64,000 nt of DNA from Jaltomata sinuosa (Eukaryota; Streptophyta; Magnoliopsida; Solanales; Solanaceae). The stretch covers positions 62,001 to 126,000 of the forward strand of contig QJPP01002923.1 in assembly GCA_003996215.1 (NCBI GenBank), read 5' to 3'. The notes beneath the pieces are model-generated. The model did not search any database. It was not told where the DNA came from and saw only the letters and a list, made by a program, of their open reading frames with translations. This document shows, piece after piece, positions 23,062 through 34,329 of this stretch. The translations under genes and the position numbers were made by a program. The first letter of the stretch is position 1. Each line of letters starts with the position of its first letter.

Positions 23062-23149
23062 TACAGATGTCTCCATACCATTCTTCAAACTCTACTAGAC
23101 ATGTCGATGTACAACGAGATCAATGAACCTAAAGCTCTAATACTAACTG
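23062..23149 (-). promoter_or_regulatory. E8 primer site and leader stub (minus strand)
   Basis: Read on the minus strand, an LTR end is followed by AGTTAGTATTAGAGC, a mutated initiator-Met primer site (23132-23149), and then a leader of about 63 bases resembling the E3 leader (ATGTCTAGTAGAGT in both). E3 entered at the end of this stub. The rest of E8's internal region must lie to the left of E3, outside the window. Confidence 0.7.
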
Positions 23150-25302
23150 TGTCATGACGCAAATAATCATGAGTAGGAGCCACACTAACCCCCTCCCCCC
23201 TCGCCTCCTCTTTCTGGTGGGCAAACCATGTCTTACCCATTAAACCAACCACATACTGATTTATTTTGCAATAATAAGGCAATTCAATATATAATAAAGG
23301 AAGTCTTAACTATGAATAAATAAATGTGCGTAAAATAACTATTACACCCCCAAAATCCAAAAGTCACCATATAAGGACTCTAGCTAAACAATGTTTAAGA
23401 GTAGCCAACAATAGCTAATAAGTGAATTAATTCTGGAAAAAATAGACCTCTATCACTAAGAAGATCTGTGGTAGCCTGGATAGGAGTAGCTCATCCTCAG
23501 ATCGATCTATAGAATATACTAGATATGAGGTTGCAATGAACTCTCTAAAACACAGTCTACACTCAAAAATAGTGTAGGAGTAGCATCATTACAAATACTA
23601 TATACTGGTAGGTATCATAGTCTGACTTCAATGTCAAACAACACAGGACATATAAGTCACCAAAACAAATATATTAGTCATCACAAAATGTTGCAATAAT
23701 AAGCAGTCCGAACAAAATCATGAAATTATCTCCACACTGATTTACAACTGTATAACCTTTGTATCTCATCATTATCACTATGTACCATATCCATGCTCAG
23801 AACCATCACTCATATGTACACATATGCTAAAGGTACTTTAATCTTGCCCAGCTAGTCATGACCTGCAGAGGACCCTAGGTGTTCATGTACCGTACCAGTG
23901 CAGTACCCGATCCACAATATAACTGCTCACCATAAGCTCATATCAAACTCGAGCCACTCAGCATCAAAAAGTATGTATATTCTCTTTTCTCATCATATAT
24001 CTCTGTATGTTCTCATTTCAGTTATCTCTCAGGATAATAAGATCAAGTACACACTGACTATTATAAGTGCACCTCACAATCATAATTTATTTAAATACAG
24101 GCTTCTACAAATAAATAACGTATTCATTAGCATCGCCAAACCAATATTATCACTCACAGACTATGTCTGAGGATCAATCAAACATGCTTTATCAAGTCAT
24201 AAACACATACAAGCAAATAATTAAAGTCTAACTCCATATAAATCAAAACCAACCTAAATTGAAGAACTTGATCATAAAGTTAATTCACGCGAGCCTTTCC
24301 TTTTAAATGCCTCGGAATGCTCAAAGTCTAAAATAAGCAAATACAAGAGTATTTAGTTATCTATTTTTCAAACATTAGCATTGGAAATTCAAAGCCACTT
24401 TTTCTACTCTTCTTCAAGGTCTATTCATTACCCAAGGGTCAATGCATCACTATGTAGTTCCCCAATATTCACATTACCTCAATTCATGGAGTTTTTACTC
24501 ATTTCATCCCTTTTAAAATAATTTTTGTGCTAATGGTTCCATTTTTATTGGACTCTAGGTCCCCAATCACAACTTATATTTAAGAATATTAATTTCATGC
24601 TAGGAGGTGTTAGTTGAATACTTAGAATCATTTCAGATGATAATTACATCTATATGTAGATTTTCTCATACTTTTCATAAATCTAGGGTTCTAACCCACA
24701 ATTTCACCATTACAATCCTCTCCAATGATTCTATGATGTTAGAGGATTACTAGATAAAAATATTAATCCAATAAACTTACCTCGAAGATAAAATATCCCT
24801 ACCCTTGAAAAAATTGCCTCTTTGGAGTTCTGGAAAGAGTTAGAGTTTATGAGATGAAAGTCAAAATAAGTGAATTAAAGTAGGTATTATTGTTTGCAAC
24901 ATTTGTTGCAGAAGACACTTCTTCGCTGCAACAAACAAACTCGCTATGATAAACAAGGGCTCTCTATTGTGAGTCTTGACGATTTTTCTAGACCATGCTT
25001 TGGTGGCACTCCGACCTCTATAACGGTTTCGCTGCAGCGAGAATTCCACCGCTGCAGTGGTGCCCTTAATTAGTAGATCATAAAAACTACACATTAACCT
25101 CATTTTACAACAGAAATTTCATTTGTTTGATATCACGAAACAAATCCAACACTGCTACCACTATAAACACATGCTACGAACTCACTTGTTGTCTGAGAAT
25201 TTCCTACAAAGATCTAGATCACTAGGTCACCCCCAAATGGAATACAACACAACACAATAAATCATAACTCATCATGAATACACAAAAAAAATTAATTTTA
25301 CA
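23150..25302 (-). repeat. E8 LTR (2.15 kb), gypsy type
   Basis: On the minus strand the LTR would begin TGTAAAATTAATT at 25302 and end GCGTCATGACA at 23150, next to the primer site. Near its U3 end are blocks of CGCTGCAGCGA type (24900-25065), another family-specific short-motif array. At 25303 the minus-strand sequence just before the LTR start is GGCGGGGAGG, which looks like a polypurine tract. If real, it would mean internal DNA on both sides; if chance, 25303 is flanking host DNA. Confidence 0.6.
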
Positions 25303-25887
25303 CCTCCCCGCCTTTGAGTTTTTATTAGCTCAACTTACTTATGTGGACTCTAACAGGGTACTATGGTCTTAACCACCCTATAACGATTAGAAGAGTCTTT
25401 ACAATTTTGATGATCCAAAAGTTGTGTAAAAGCAAAGATAACTCATAATATAAATTGATCAATTTATTCTGGAACATTTATAATATAAATAATGACTTAA
25501 TTAATAGTAGCATACATGTGCGATTGACAATCACGGAGAAATAATAACATGAATACTTATAACAAAAATAATAGGGTAGAAAAAAATATTTTTTTAATAG
25601 TTAAAATTCTCTAATAAATTTTCTAAATTCTACTTGACTTAATTAAATAATTTAAATTTGGCAATCACAATATTTTTTAGACATCCCCATTTGCATGTAG
25701 CTTTCAAATTTTAAATTATTTTTAAATATCTTTATTCTAAATCTAGAGTCTAAGCAAAATTTATGTTAGATTCAATTAACCTCATGGCATTGAGCAATAA
25801 AATAAATTTCTTACCATTTTTTTATATTCAAAAAATTTAGGTATGAACTTTGAAAATCAATTTGGTAAGAACATTATGAAATCCATC
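25303..25887. other. AT-rich intergenic DNA
   Basis: I see no gene here. The stretch is very AT-rich, has no LTR signature beyond the possible purine tract at its left end, and leads into the TATA box of the gene that follows. It may be that gene's upstream region. Confidence 0.5.
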
Positions 25888-25895
25888 TATTTATA
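25888..25895 (+). promoter_or_regulatory. TATA box of the leucine-zipper gene
   Basis: TATTTATA lies 105 bases upstream of the ATG at 25993. A pyrimidine-rich, AUG-poor leader (CTTTCTCTTCTC, then TTGCTCTCTAG) follows. The spacing fits a transcription start near 25920. Confidence 0.5.
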
Positions 25896-25992
25896 GGACT
25901 TTCTCTTCTCATGAGAATCAATGCATACAGCAAACTAAGAAAGAATAAAAAATTCTTTATTCTTAATTTGCTCTCTAGTTTTCAACAAACAA

Positions 25993-26832
25993 ATGGCTTC
26001 TCCAGAAAGGGGTACTAGAGAAGAACAAAATCCTATCAAGTGAGTTTTTTTTTAATTTCCTTTTTCATGTCCTCTTTCTTTTTAGTTATTTTTCTGAACT
26101 TCACTAATAATATTCACCAATTGTGTTAAGCTACCTTTAATTATCAGCAAATCATTTTTATATATATGTTGTAATATATAATCCGTCTTATTTTTAAGAT
26201 TATAATCACACTTCTTATGAATGGCTAAACTTCTTGCAGATATCTTTTGTTTATTACCTGACTATGTAAAATTTTATTTATTTTACATTTTTCATGAATT
26301 TTTTATGTTGCTTACAATTCGTAGACATATCGAGAATGAAAATAAGAAGCTTATGATTCAGAATAAATTGCTTTGTCAGCAACACAAATGGCTCATCCAG
26401 CAAAATGAATTACTTTGTTTGAAACGCAAATCGATGATTGAAAGAGTGAACAATCTAAATTTCTCAACTTATGTTGAATAGCAAAAATTATCTGAGGAGA
26501 TCAATCAACTGAAAACAGAGGTTGATTTTCATCTCATCACATATATTAAATTTTACGCACATAAAAGTTAAAAATAAATTTGTATAATATAATAATGTGA
26601 CTTGCTAGATAATTGTTACTAAAAATATTTGTAAGCATTAACCTGTAATATGATAAAGAAGGTAAATAATATGTTACAATAGGTTAAAATTCACCGATTG
26701 AGTAAAAAATATGTGTTTTAAGTATATAACGTAACTTCGATAAATTATTGACTTGTATTTTTCTCTTTCTTTTTTTTGCAGACTGAAATGTTGGTGAGTC
26801 TCTTGAAGAAAATAATTGGTGATGAAGAGTAG
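25993..26832 (+). pseudogene. Small leucine-zipper protein gene, three exons, in-frame TAG
   Basis: The predicted exons are 25993-26039, 26325-26520 and 26782-26832. Donors are GTGAGT (26040) and GTTGAT (26521); acceptors are CGTAG (26324) and a T-rich tract plus GCAG (26781). Phases join cleanly (47 + 196 + 51 bases, 98 codons with the stop). The product is a coiled coil: Ile18, Leu25, Leu32, Leu39, Leu46, Met53 and Leu60 are seven apart. Codon 68 is TAG (26479), yet the heptads resume after it (Leu71, Leu78, Leu85, Ile92) and cross the exon 2/3 junction in frame. There is no basic DNA-binding region, so it resembles dominant-negative microproteins such as the LITTLE ZIPPER type or the zipper half of a bZIP factor; the family is not certain. 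It could be a pseudogene or a truncated 67-residue protein. It is the only likely host gene in the window. Confidence 0.5.
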
Positions 26833-27189
26833 AGTTGGCATAAAAAATCCTGAGGTCCAGAGTTCTAAGAATCGAAGATGGATCGCTCTAATTAAAATTA
26901 TCATGATTTAATTTTATGTTATTTTTCTATTACATATTTTGGAGATTGTACAACTTAGATAAATTAATAACTTTGAAGGATGATGTGTTTCCTTTTTGTG
27001 ACTTATGAAAATTTCAAGACTATGAGTTATATTATTGTTATTATCTTCTATATTGATATAGACTGATTTTGAGACTTTTCATTTTCTTGGTTATTTAATT
27101 TTAATCTAGTTAGCTGAATTTCTAATATCTGATTATTTAGAAAAATATTATTTTATAATAAGTATTTTTTAAAAAAGTACTTTTGAGGT
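26833..27189. other. AT-rich 3' flank of the leucine-zipper gene
   Basis: There are no further exons or genes that I can support. T-rich and AATAAA-like runs after 26890 could serve as a 3' untranslated region and polyadenylation zone. Confidence 0.35.
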
Positions 27190-28082
27190 ATAGTAGTTGA
27201 TGTCGCACTCAACGTTCACACAAGTGCACGCGATTGACAAGTAATAAAGTAATGTTTAGAGTATCATTCTCAATAAGAATATAATCATTTACCTTACAAG
27301 TATATTAAGCATTAAAGATTTCAAGAGATTAGTGATTCGAATATTGAGTACAAAAACTAAAGCAAAAGATGATACTAAGAATTTAGAAAAGAGAGATATC
27401 CTAGAGTTACATGTAGATTTATCCAATCTAGTTGTGTATCTACTTTTGTTAGCGTGTTGAAAAATTTATTTTCAAGCCACATGGTTGATATTACTCCGGA
27501 GTTCATTCTTGATGAACTTGCTTATTCAAACTATTGAAATACTTATATTTCCATGGTCATCTCAAGTAATAAGAATGCAGTTGCATCTCCTGTCTTTTAC
27601 AAAGAACGACAAACTAATTAGAGGTCTATAATTAACTTGTCACTAGCTAGCTGTAAGTTACTTTGAGCCTCTAATCTATTTTCTACAATCATTGGATCAC
27701 CAAATTTTCATGATCTAAAATTCATATTGATCATGATGACAACTACACTTTTCCCCTGGTAGGTACGCCATACTACCACCCATCAGATTAAAAGTAAAGA
27801 CATAATTCAAAGTAAAACATTAATAAGTTTAAAATCATATGCAATCACTAATTGAATCAAGTCTAGAAAATAAATAAAATACAACTCCAAGACACACTAT
27901 CATGTGTGTAAGAGAGACTAGAAATACAACACAATTGTTCAACAACTGATACAATGTTTGAAGGAGAAAAAGATAGAAAAGGAAGGAATAGAGGCAGTCT
28001 GGAGCTACAAAACAGCCAGACAGCTCACCAAAAATATCCAAAAATGAAAGCATCAAACTAATCAGCGTGGACTACTTGTGTT
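27190..28082 (-). repeat. Possible degraded LTR fragment
   Basis: Near 27200-27250 the sequence reads AACGTTCACACAAGTGCACG and CAAGTAATAAAGT, which resembles in reverse complement the end of plant Tat/Athila-type LTRs (from memory of those families). The remainder, to the copia LTR at 28083, is AT-rich with no coding signal. I found no second copy in the window, so this rests on resemblance only. Confidence 0.3.
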
Positions 28083-28581
28083 TGTTAGAAAATATATTTC
28101 AAGATCACAAAAATATATAAAAAAGAACACAAAGATGAATGCTTGATAATATGAATAATGAATACAAGATTAGAGGCTTGAAACACATACAAAATACTTT
28201 TCTAAAAATGATATTTCCTCCCTCTCCTCGCAAGATTTCTATGGGATTATATGAAAATAATTTTAGTTGATATGACAAGCCTATGGAATTCTGCACTAAG
28301 GAAATAGTTAAGAAATTATTCTGGAAAGCAAGAACTTGAACTTGATCTTTTTGGAGAAGAGAAGGATTCTTTGGAGAATATTGTAAAGACACTTCTCTGT
28401 AAAAGTTTTTTGAAAAGTTATGTTGGAATCTGCAGAAGTTTGATTTAAATAGAACTAGTGATAACCAAAGAATGAAAGGACACAATCTTTCACTAAAAAA
28501 GACACCTCTTCATTAAAAAGACACCTTCATTAAAAAGACACATTTTATAATTATTAATTTAATTTTAAAAAAAATACAATA
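28083..28581 (-). repeat. E4 copia 3' LTR (0.5 kb)
   Basis: On the minus strand it starts near 28581, right after a purine tract AAGTGGGGGAT (28583-28593), a junction typical of plant Ty1/copia elements, and ends at 28083. It is clearly homologous to the two solo LTRs at 50603-51061 and 54418-54873. A TATA-like CTATTTAAAT (about 28446) sits where U3 would end. Three copies of a CATTAAAAAGACACC unit lie at 28487-28548 in U3. Confidence 0.8.
28487..28548 (-). repeat. Short tandem repeat in copia U3
   Basis: There are about three head-to-tail copies of a 14-16-base unit (CATTAAAAAGACACCT). The solo LTRs at 50603 and 54418 have only one to two copies. Short U3 tandem units of this size act as enhancers in other plant copia elements; here that is inference. 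Confidence 0.6.
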
Positions 28582-29139
28582 ATCCCCCACTTATTTAAAT
28601 ATAAGTTAGTACAAAAAGATCAGGTTATATTCACACATAGAATAATATATCTTTCAATTTGAACATCACCTTAGTACAATGTCTTAAGATGAAATCGAAA
28701 TTCTATGTAGCATAATAGCCTTGAACATGTTATTCCTTGTGATAACATCGGTGGCAATACACACATAAACATTTTATTTTTGGTTTCTACTCAAGATGCT
28801 TAACGCTTTTATGGCCATGTGCTATCCAAAATTCATGAACATTTATGACAGCAACTCCAACTCCCAATCAAAGCGGCACAACTTCTATGTTGATATAGGT
28901 GAAGTTCTTTCAGTGTCCTTGTCATATTTTAGACATGTGTTCCTTGAACTGAACCTCATTAAGAGTATTAGAACAAAATCCTTTAATCTGTGACAACCAG
29001 TACTAGTATATCTCTTAATTAGTACTGAAACATCCATTTATTAATAACTTGTTGTTACCCTTTGAACCCATAACTATTCATATCATAGTGTTGGGTAGGG
29101 TTGTCATTATTGGTGGACCTAATTAAGGAGTTTTAATAT
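28582..29139 (-). pseudogene. E4 copia 3' internal remnant
   Basis: This is the region between the copia polypurine tract and the insertion point of E5. In minus-strand sense it should hold the end of pol and the 3' untranslated part. The frames are full of stops and I can name no domain with confidence. The matching upstream part of the copia element continues at 45227. Confidence 0.55.
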
Positions 29140-31362
29140 TGTAACACTCCAAGATGTGAACCAGCTACTAGACTGTAATCAACAGAAAAATTCAGGAAAA
29201 GTTCAAGTTTCCAGGAACCATGATTAAGATCACGAGCTGTAGTTTAGAACCACGGTCTGTTGTCCAACCGCAGTTCCATTTTCTAGAGGACCCCCAGTTC
29301 ATGGTCCAGGAACCATGAATCAGAACACAGACCATAGTCCAGTACCACAAACCATCATTTGACTCACGGACTCAGTGATTAGGGAAGTACCAATTTCCTT
29401 CCTCAGAACAACAGATGGAATCACGGACCATAGTTTAGAATCATGGTCCGTTCTGTCACTCATGGTTCCCCTTAATCAGAGGACCATCAGTTCAGGGCCC
29501 AGCAACCATGAGTCATACGATGAACCATCATTCACACCTATGGTCTATCCTGTGGACTCGTGGAATTAGAACATCATAGGACACTCAGATGTGGCCCAAG
29601 GACCACGAGTCAGACCACAGACTGTCATCTAGAACCACATTCCATCCTATAACTCGTGGTTTCCTCAGATCAAAGAACCCCCGAGTCTCATGGATGAACC
29701 ACGACTCAATTGATGGCCCATCATCCAAGACTACGGTCCGTCAAACAAGTCGTGGTACCTGAGTAGCGATTTTCAGCAGCTTTCTTTTAAAATTCTAAGG
29801 GGTATTTCAGACTTTTCCTTTCTCTTTTAAAGCCTAAGCTACATCATTTTGCTTAGTCTAAGACTAGTTAATTAGTTATAAACTACCTATATCACCCATT
29901 CTCCTATAATCCTCAGATACTTAGAAAGAAAAGGAGAAAAGAGGCGACAGTTTCTCTCAAGAGCAAGCAGAAGGTCTTCTTCAAGCCCAGCCCCTAAAAT
30001 CCAAGGATCTCTATATATTCTCATCCAAGTATGTGGGATTTAATCATTGGGTTCCTTCCACCCATTGAGTCCCTAGATTAAGTTCCGTTCTTCAATTCTC
30101 CATGAGTTATTCAGACATAGGGTTCCTAAATCATAGGGAATCATTGCAATTCAGATTCTATTGCCTGTGTGATAATAATTTCTTGTTTCTTGGAGAATTA
30201 GTATAGTCACATTTACAAAATTCAATAACCCTAGCTTTTGTTAAATTTAGTACTTATAATTTATACTTGCTAGTCAGATAATTCAGATAATTATGTTTCT
30301 GAATTAGAATGCCATCAGTTTCAGTATATGTATGTGCATTCTCAGATGATTATTAGTATTTGAGCTATTCAGTGTTTTAGCTTGCATTTCATTACTTATA
30401 TTCAGTTGGGACTAGACTTAGTACTAAGCGGATGAAGGGATAAAAGCTTAGCTGTCAGATTAGGCTGAGACCTTTAGTAGTATTCCCCCAGTACCAGAAC
30501 TACGGTGCCACTGTAGGTATAAAGGGCTCAGCTGCCAGATTAGGCTGGTCACCCTTGTCCTTTGTGGACATAAGTTTAGTGGATCCACGCCAGACTTGTT
30601 TGTACCCTTGGCAAAATATGAACACCCTTCCATTCAGGGTTACAGGTTAGCCACATAGTTAACTCAGCTTGGGGCATGTCGGTTAACTGTAGCTCCCACA
30701 GTCAGACTCAGCATTGCATTTACCTTGTATTTAATTATTCAGTTTAGCTTAGCACATTATAATATTCATGTTCAGTCACGTGGTTATTGCATTCAGTCAT
30801 CTTTCAGTTCATGTTTTAGTATACGTTTCTATGTCAGTATTCATGTTTTACAGCTTTGGTTATATATCTCGTATGCTAAGTACATTCGAAGTACTGATGC
30901 ATACTTTTGTGCTTCATCATTTTATGATGTAGGTTCAGGCGCTCAGCACCCAAATCGCGCTTAACTAAATTTGCACTCCTTATTTAGCAGCCCAGTGGTG
31001 AGTCCTCAAACATCGACGATGAAAGTTAGATTTGATTATTTCAGTATTTCTAATTAAGTTTTCAGACTTTTAGTGTTAGCTGGGGTCTTGTCCTAGCAAC
31101 TCACTTCAGTTAGAGGCTTTCAGACATAAAACCAAAATCATCTATTGAGTTTTCAATTTGACTTACAAAATTATCATATATTATAGATATTCAGATTCAC
31201 TTGGATTTCTTTTCCAACTTATATGCTCGCTTCAATCCAGTTTTCCACATAGACTATGTTTTATTAGAAATTCTCTAGTTATGTCAGACCATGGGTTAGC
31301 TTGGGGTCACTTGTGATACTAAGCATCGTGTTACATCTAGGGGGTAGCCTCGGAGCATGACA
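29140..31362 (+). repeat. E5 5' LTR, complete (2.2 kb)
   Basis: The LTR starts TGTAACACTCC and ends GGAGCATGACA, followed by a perfect primer site. It pairs with 43051-45226. U3 carries the CCACGG/GTCCGT short-motif array (29200-29760), and a TATA-like TATAAAC lies at 29877. The 5-base left flank is AATAT and the flank after the 3' LTR is ATTAT: a possible decayed target duplicate. Confidence 0.9.
29200..29760 (+). repeat. E5 U3 short-motif array (5' copy)
   Basis: Interspersed ACCACGG, CACGGTCCGT, GGACCGT and ACTCGTGG blocks occur in both orientations, many decayed by C-to-T or G-to-A changes. The 3' LTR has the same array at 43130-43680. It ends about 120 bases upstream of the TATA-like site. 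Confidence 0.6.
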
Positions 31363-31366
31363 AACT

Positions 31367-31378
31367 TGGTATCAGAGC
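31367..31378 (+). promoter_or_regulatory. E5 primer binding site (initiator Met tRNA)
   Basis: TGGTATCAGAGC lies a few bases after the 5' LTR end. The following leader resembles that of E2 (CCTAGGGTGTTTGAAAGC in E2 and CCTAGGGTTTTTGAAAGC here). Confidence 0.93.
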
Positions 31379-31578
31379 ATCAGGTTCAAAATTCCTAGGG
31401 TTTTTGAAAGCTATATCGAGTAGAGTCTTCTTCATGAGTGTGAAGGGTGCCACACTTATGAGGGAGGAGCTATGAGACGTCATTAGGAAAAACTTCCATT
31501 CCTTCTTTTCCATCTCGTGCCATAGAGTACTAACTCGATTTAATCTCTTTCTAACTTATGCTCTTCACATTTCAGAAA

Positions 31579-31680
31579 ATGCCTCCCAGAAGAGCCAACG
31601 CCAGGAACCAGCAGGCACCAACAGCTCCACCAGACCCTCTAAATAAGCAAGTCACTCATGTTGAATTTAGGGTTACTTTT
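31579..31680 (+). pseudogene. E5 gag, 5' fragment before the nested insertion
   Basis: ATG 31579 starts MPPRRANARNQQAP, the usual basic start of this Gag family. The frame is interrupted at 31681 by a 6.6-kb element and resumes at 38313 with QVLAQSMTAQV. The two sides fit the Gag N-terminus of the relatives without a gap. Confidence 0.85.
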
Positions 31681-32448
31681 TGATAAGTCAATAATCTACC
31701 AACTTATTAAACCTATATCCATGAATTATTGATATATTTTGAATAGATTTAAAGGTTCTTATGGCCTTTATTGATGTCTATGTAAGTACGTTTGATAGAA
31801 GATGAAAAAAACAAGGATATGGACCCAAAAGGAGCTCAAAAAATGAGTGAAGTGTGAAGCATTTGGAAAAGCTGAAGATTCTGACTGGAGAAGCGGTGGT
31901 CGTGCGACACACATAAGCCAAAGTATGAACCGCACCTCCTCCGCAGGAAGCTACAAAATCCACTGAAGAATCTGTTAAGGGGTGCGATCGATGTGCGATG
32001 CACACATCCCAAGGTAAAAATCGCACCCCCTTCGCATGAAGCTCCCAAGTCAACTGAGTCACTGGTCCAACTGAAGACAGTGTGCGATGCGCACATCACA
32101 ACATGCGAACCGCACGTCGCGCTACACACCTCTCGAAGGGCATTTGTGTCCTAACTTTTAGTGACATTTTGGGAAACTATAAAAGGCCTATTTAGAAATA
32201 ATTGTAAATAACTTTCTTCAGTCCTAAATATTCTGAAGAGTTTTTTGCTTGGAGACTAAGTTTTCACCTCTATTGAGAAGAGGGTTTTCAGCTAATTCTC
32301 TTAGTTAACACTTGTGTGCTTAAATTGAATCTAGAACTTAAAGTTCTTGCTTGTTTGTGTCAACAAAAATCCGGGGAAGTCTAAGTACCCAGAAGTTGTG
32401 GTCATGATATCCCAATCCCCCTTGTTACTGTTGATTGGGTTATTGCGT
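31681..32448 (+). repeat. E9 5' LTR
   Basis: The first about 670 bases match 36445-37110. They include a GTGCGAT/GCGCAC short-motif array (31890-32120) and a strong TATA box, TATAAAAG, at 32178. The last part diverges from the 3' copy, so the right end is uncertain. A sequence resembling an aspartate-tRNA-type primer site (TGGTGCCGAGTGCCG) begins near 32449, which is why I place the end there. Confidence 0.65.
32178..32185 (+). promoter_or_regulatory. TATA box of E9 5' LTR
   Basis: TATAAAAG sits about 60 bases downstream of the GTGCG/CGCAC array. An identical site is at 36941 in the 3' LTR. Confidence 0.65.
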
Positions 32449-32884
32449 GGTGCCGAGTGCCGAAGCACATCTTTCTCTATGGATCATATGTGTAACTCAC
32501 AAGAACACAAGGAACCAAAAATTCCAATTGTGCTTTGGTGCGCTTCACATACGATACATAGATCTTGTTGTGTGAATTGTACAAGGCATCGCACCAAGTT
32601 AAAAAGAAAAGGTAGGTTACTGATCTGAGGGGCGATGCTTGGTGTGACACACACTTTTGATGGTGCAAATCGCACCATTTTTGCACCTCGACAAAAAATC
32701 TCTGAAGGTTTCTGTTTGCTTGTGAGATGGAACATGCGACATGCACTCTTTTTAGTGCGTTTCGTATGTGGTCCGCACAAGCCAACAATTACCTACTTTG
32801 TTTTTCCAATTTATTTCATTCCATCCTATGTAGTGGCTAATTTCGTTGTAGGTTTTTTTTATTTTTAGCTTACAATCGTTGTAT

Positions 32885-34329
32885 GCAGAACATGTCTTTT
32901 AATAGGGATAACCCCGATATAAGCTCACGTAGGCCAACAACTCCCTCCTCCTCCAAGCCCACTTCAAAGGGGGAAAAGAAAGTCTCATCCTCTCATCACC
33001 AAGTTTCAGACGAGGAGAGGATTAGGTTCAGAATGGAGGGCATGAAAGTGATATATGAGCGTGATAGGGGCAGCACCTTCAATGAGGAGCAAAGCTTCAA
33101 CCTGAATGTGGTGGGGGATAATCTACTCAGTTTTCCAACCATCAATGGCAACCATTTCCAAAAGTGCCCGAAAACTATTACAAGGAGCTAGTCCAAGAAT
33201 TCTTTACCTCATATCAAGCCACACAAGATGCTAAGGGCCACAAAGGGGGTTGTGAGACCTTCCCCTCACTGTAATCAGTTATGGTTCAGGGAAAAGTAGC
33301 CAATATCACTCCAACTGCAGTTAATACCATCTATTAGGGCACTCCAATTGAAATGACACTTGACCTCATGGCTAAGCTACTCCTCAAGCGCAAACCTCTT
33401 GAATGGGCTACTCCCATCATTGCTCCTGACATACATCCCTGGGCTAATATGGGGGTGAAATTCCCTGCCTAAATTTATACTTCGAGGCACACTTGTGGTA
33501 TGACTTTGTGCTCTCCCATCTCATTCCTTCTCAGAATGACCAAAATATCATGCATGATGGAGCCATGCTGGTAGCTGCCATCATGGTAGGAGATTATATC
33601 AATGTGGGTGAGGTCATTGCCTTAGTGATAAAAAGGAAATCTTGAAGGAGTGGTGATGTGTTTCCCTCCTTGGTGTTAAATAGCAAACTCTATGTGCAAG
33701 CCGGTGTCCCTTACTTTGAATATGATACTCCTACTATAGCCATTGGTGTGTTGAATCTTGATAAGAAGACTAACCGGGATGCTCTTCAATTCAAAAGTCA
33801 TAGGGTAGAGGAAGCGGTGGAAGTCGAGGATGATGTCTCTGATACTGAAATATATACCTCCCTTCCATCTCATCCTGCTTTTGAAGCGCGCGCACACACT
33901 CAGGCACTGCACCCAGAGAGCCACTGTCCAAAAATAACCTCTAAGACATGGTCAACAAAACATACAATCATGACAGGCAATTGAGGGATTTGTCAAATAA
34001 TCTACCGAGTATGATTAATAGGGAAGTTAAGTGGGACATGAAAGAAGTTGTGGAAGGCGTTCTCAATCTGCACAAATGGGTGGATGCTTGTGAGAAATCT
34101 ATCATGTCCCTCCAGAAGGACATGTCCAAAGAGAAAGGGAAAGCACTGATAATGCAAGGCGATTTGACCACTTTGCCTCCATCTCATAAAATTCTCGACC
34201 CCTTGGATTACTTGTTTACATCCTATGAGGATGAGGTCTTGTCTGGTAACAATGATCAGGAGTTGGATGATGATGAGCATGAAAAGCCCGCAGATGAGAA
34301 GATAGTTGTAGATGATGATGGGGCCTAGT
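32885..34329 (+). pseudogene. E9 gag-like 'putative plant transposon protein' ORF, broken
   Basis: ATG 32885 (MQNMSFNRDNP) starts a Ser/Pro/Lys-rich N-terminus. A frameshift near 33160 moves to the frame with YKELVQEFFTSYQATQDAKG, followed by stops near 33271 and 33335. Later segments read PLEWATPIIAPDIHPW, LSHLIPSQNDQN and INVGEVIALVI, then AGVPYFEYDTP in the frame of 33658-33984. The C-terminal part (33948-34329) reads LHKWVDACEKSIMSLQKDM and ends in an acidic tail (ELDDDEHEKPADEK). The order matches a family often annotated in Solanaceae as putative plant transposon protein; I am matching from memory. The role is probably structural, as in Gag. At least four lesions make it inactive. Confidence 0.6.

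Noticed and set aside
23085..23282. Short minus-strand frame with GEGVSVAP near the E8 LTR end
   Set aside because: It spans the leader, primer site and LTR end; it has no coding meaning.
26674..26904. A 76-codon minus-strand frame over exon 3
   Set aside because: It is the shadow of the leucine-zipper gene's last intron and exon in AT-rich DNA; no start context or family match.
28105..28485. A 126-codon minus-strand frame
   Set aside because: It lies inside the copia LTR in its sense direction; the solo LTR copies have only shortened versions, so it is not a conserved protein.
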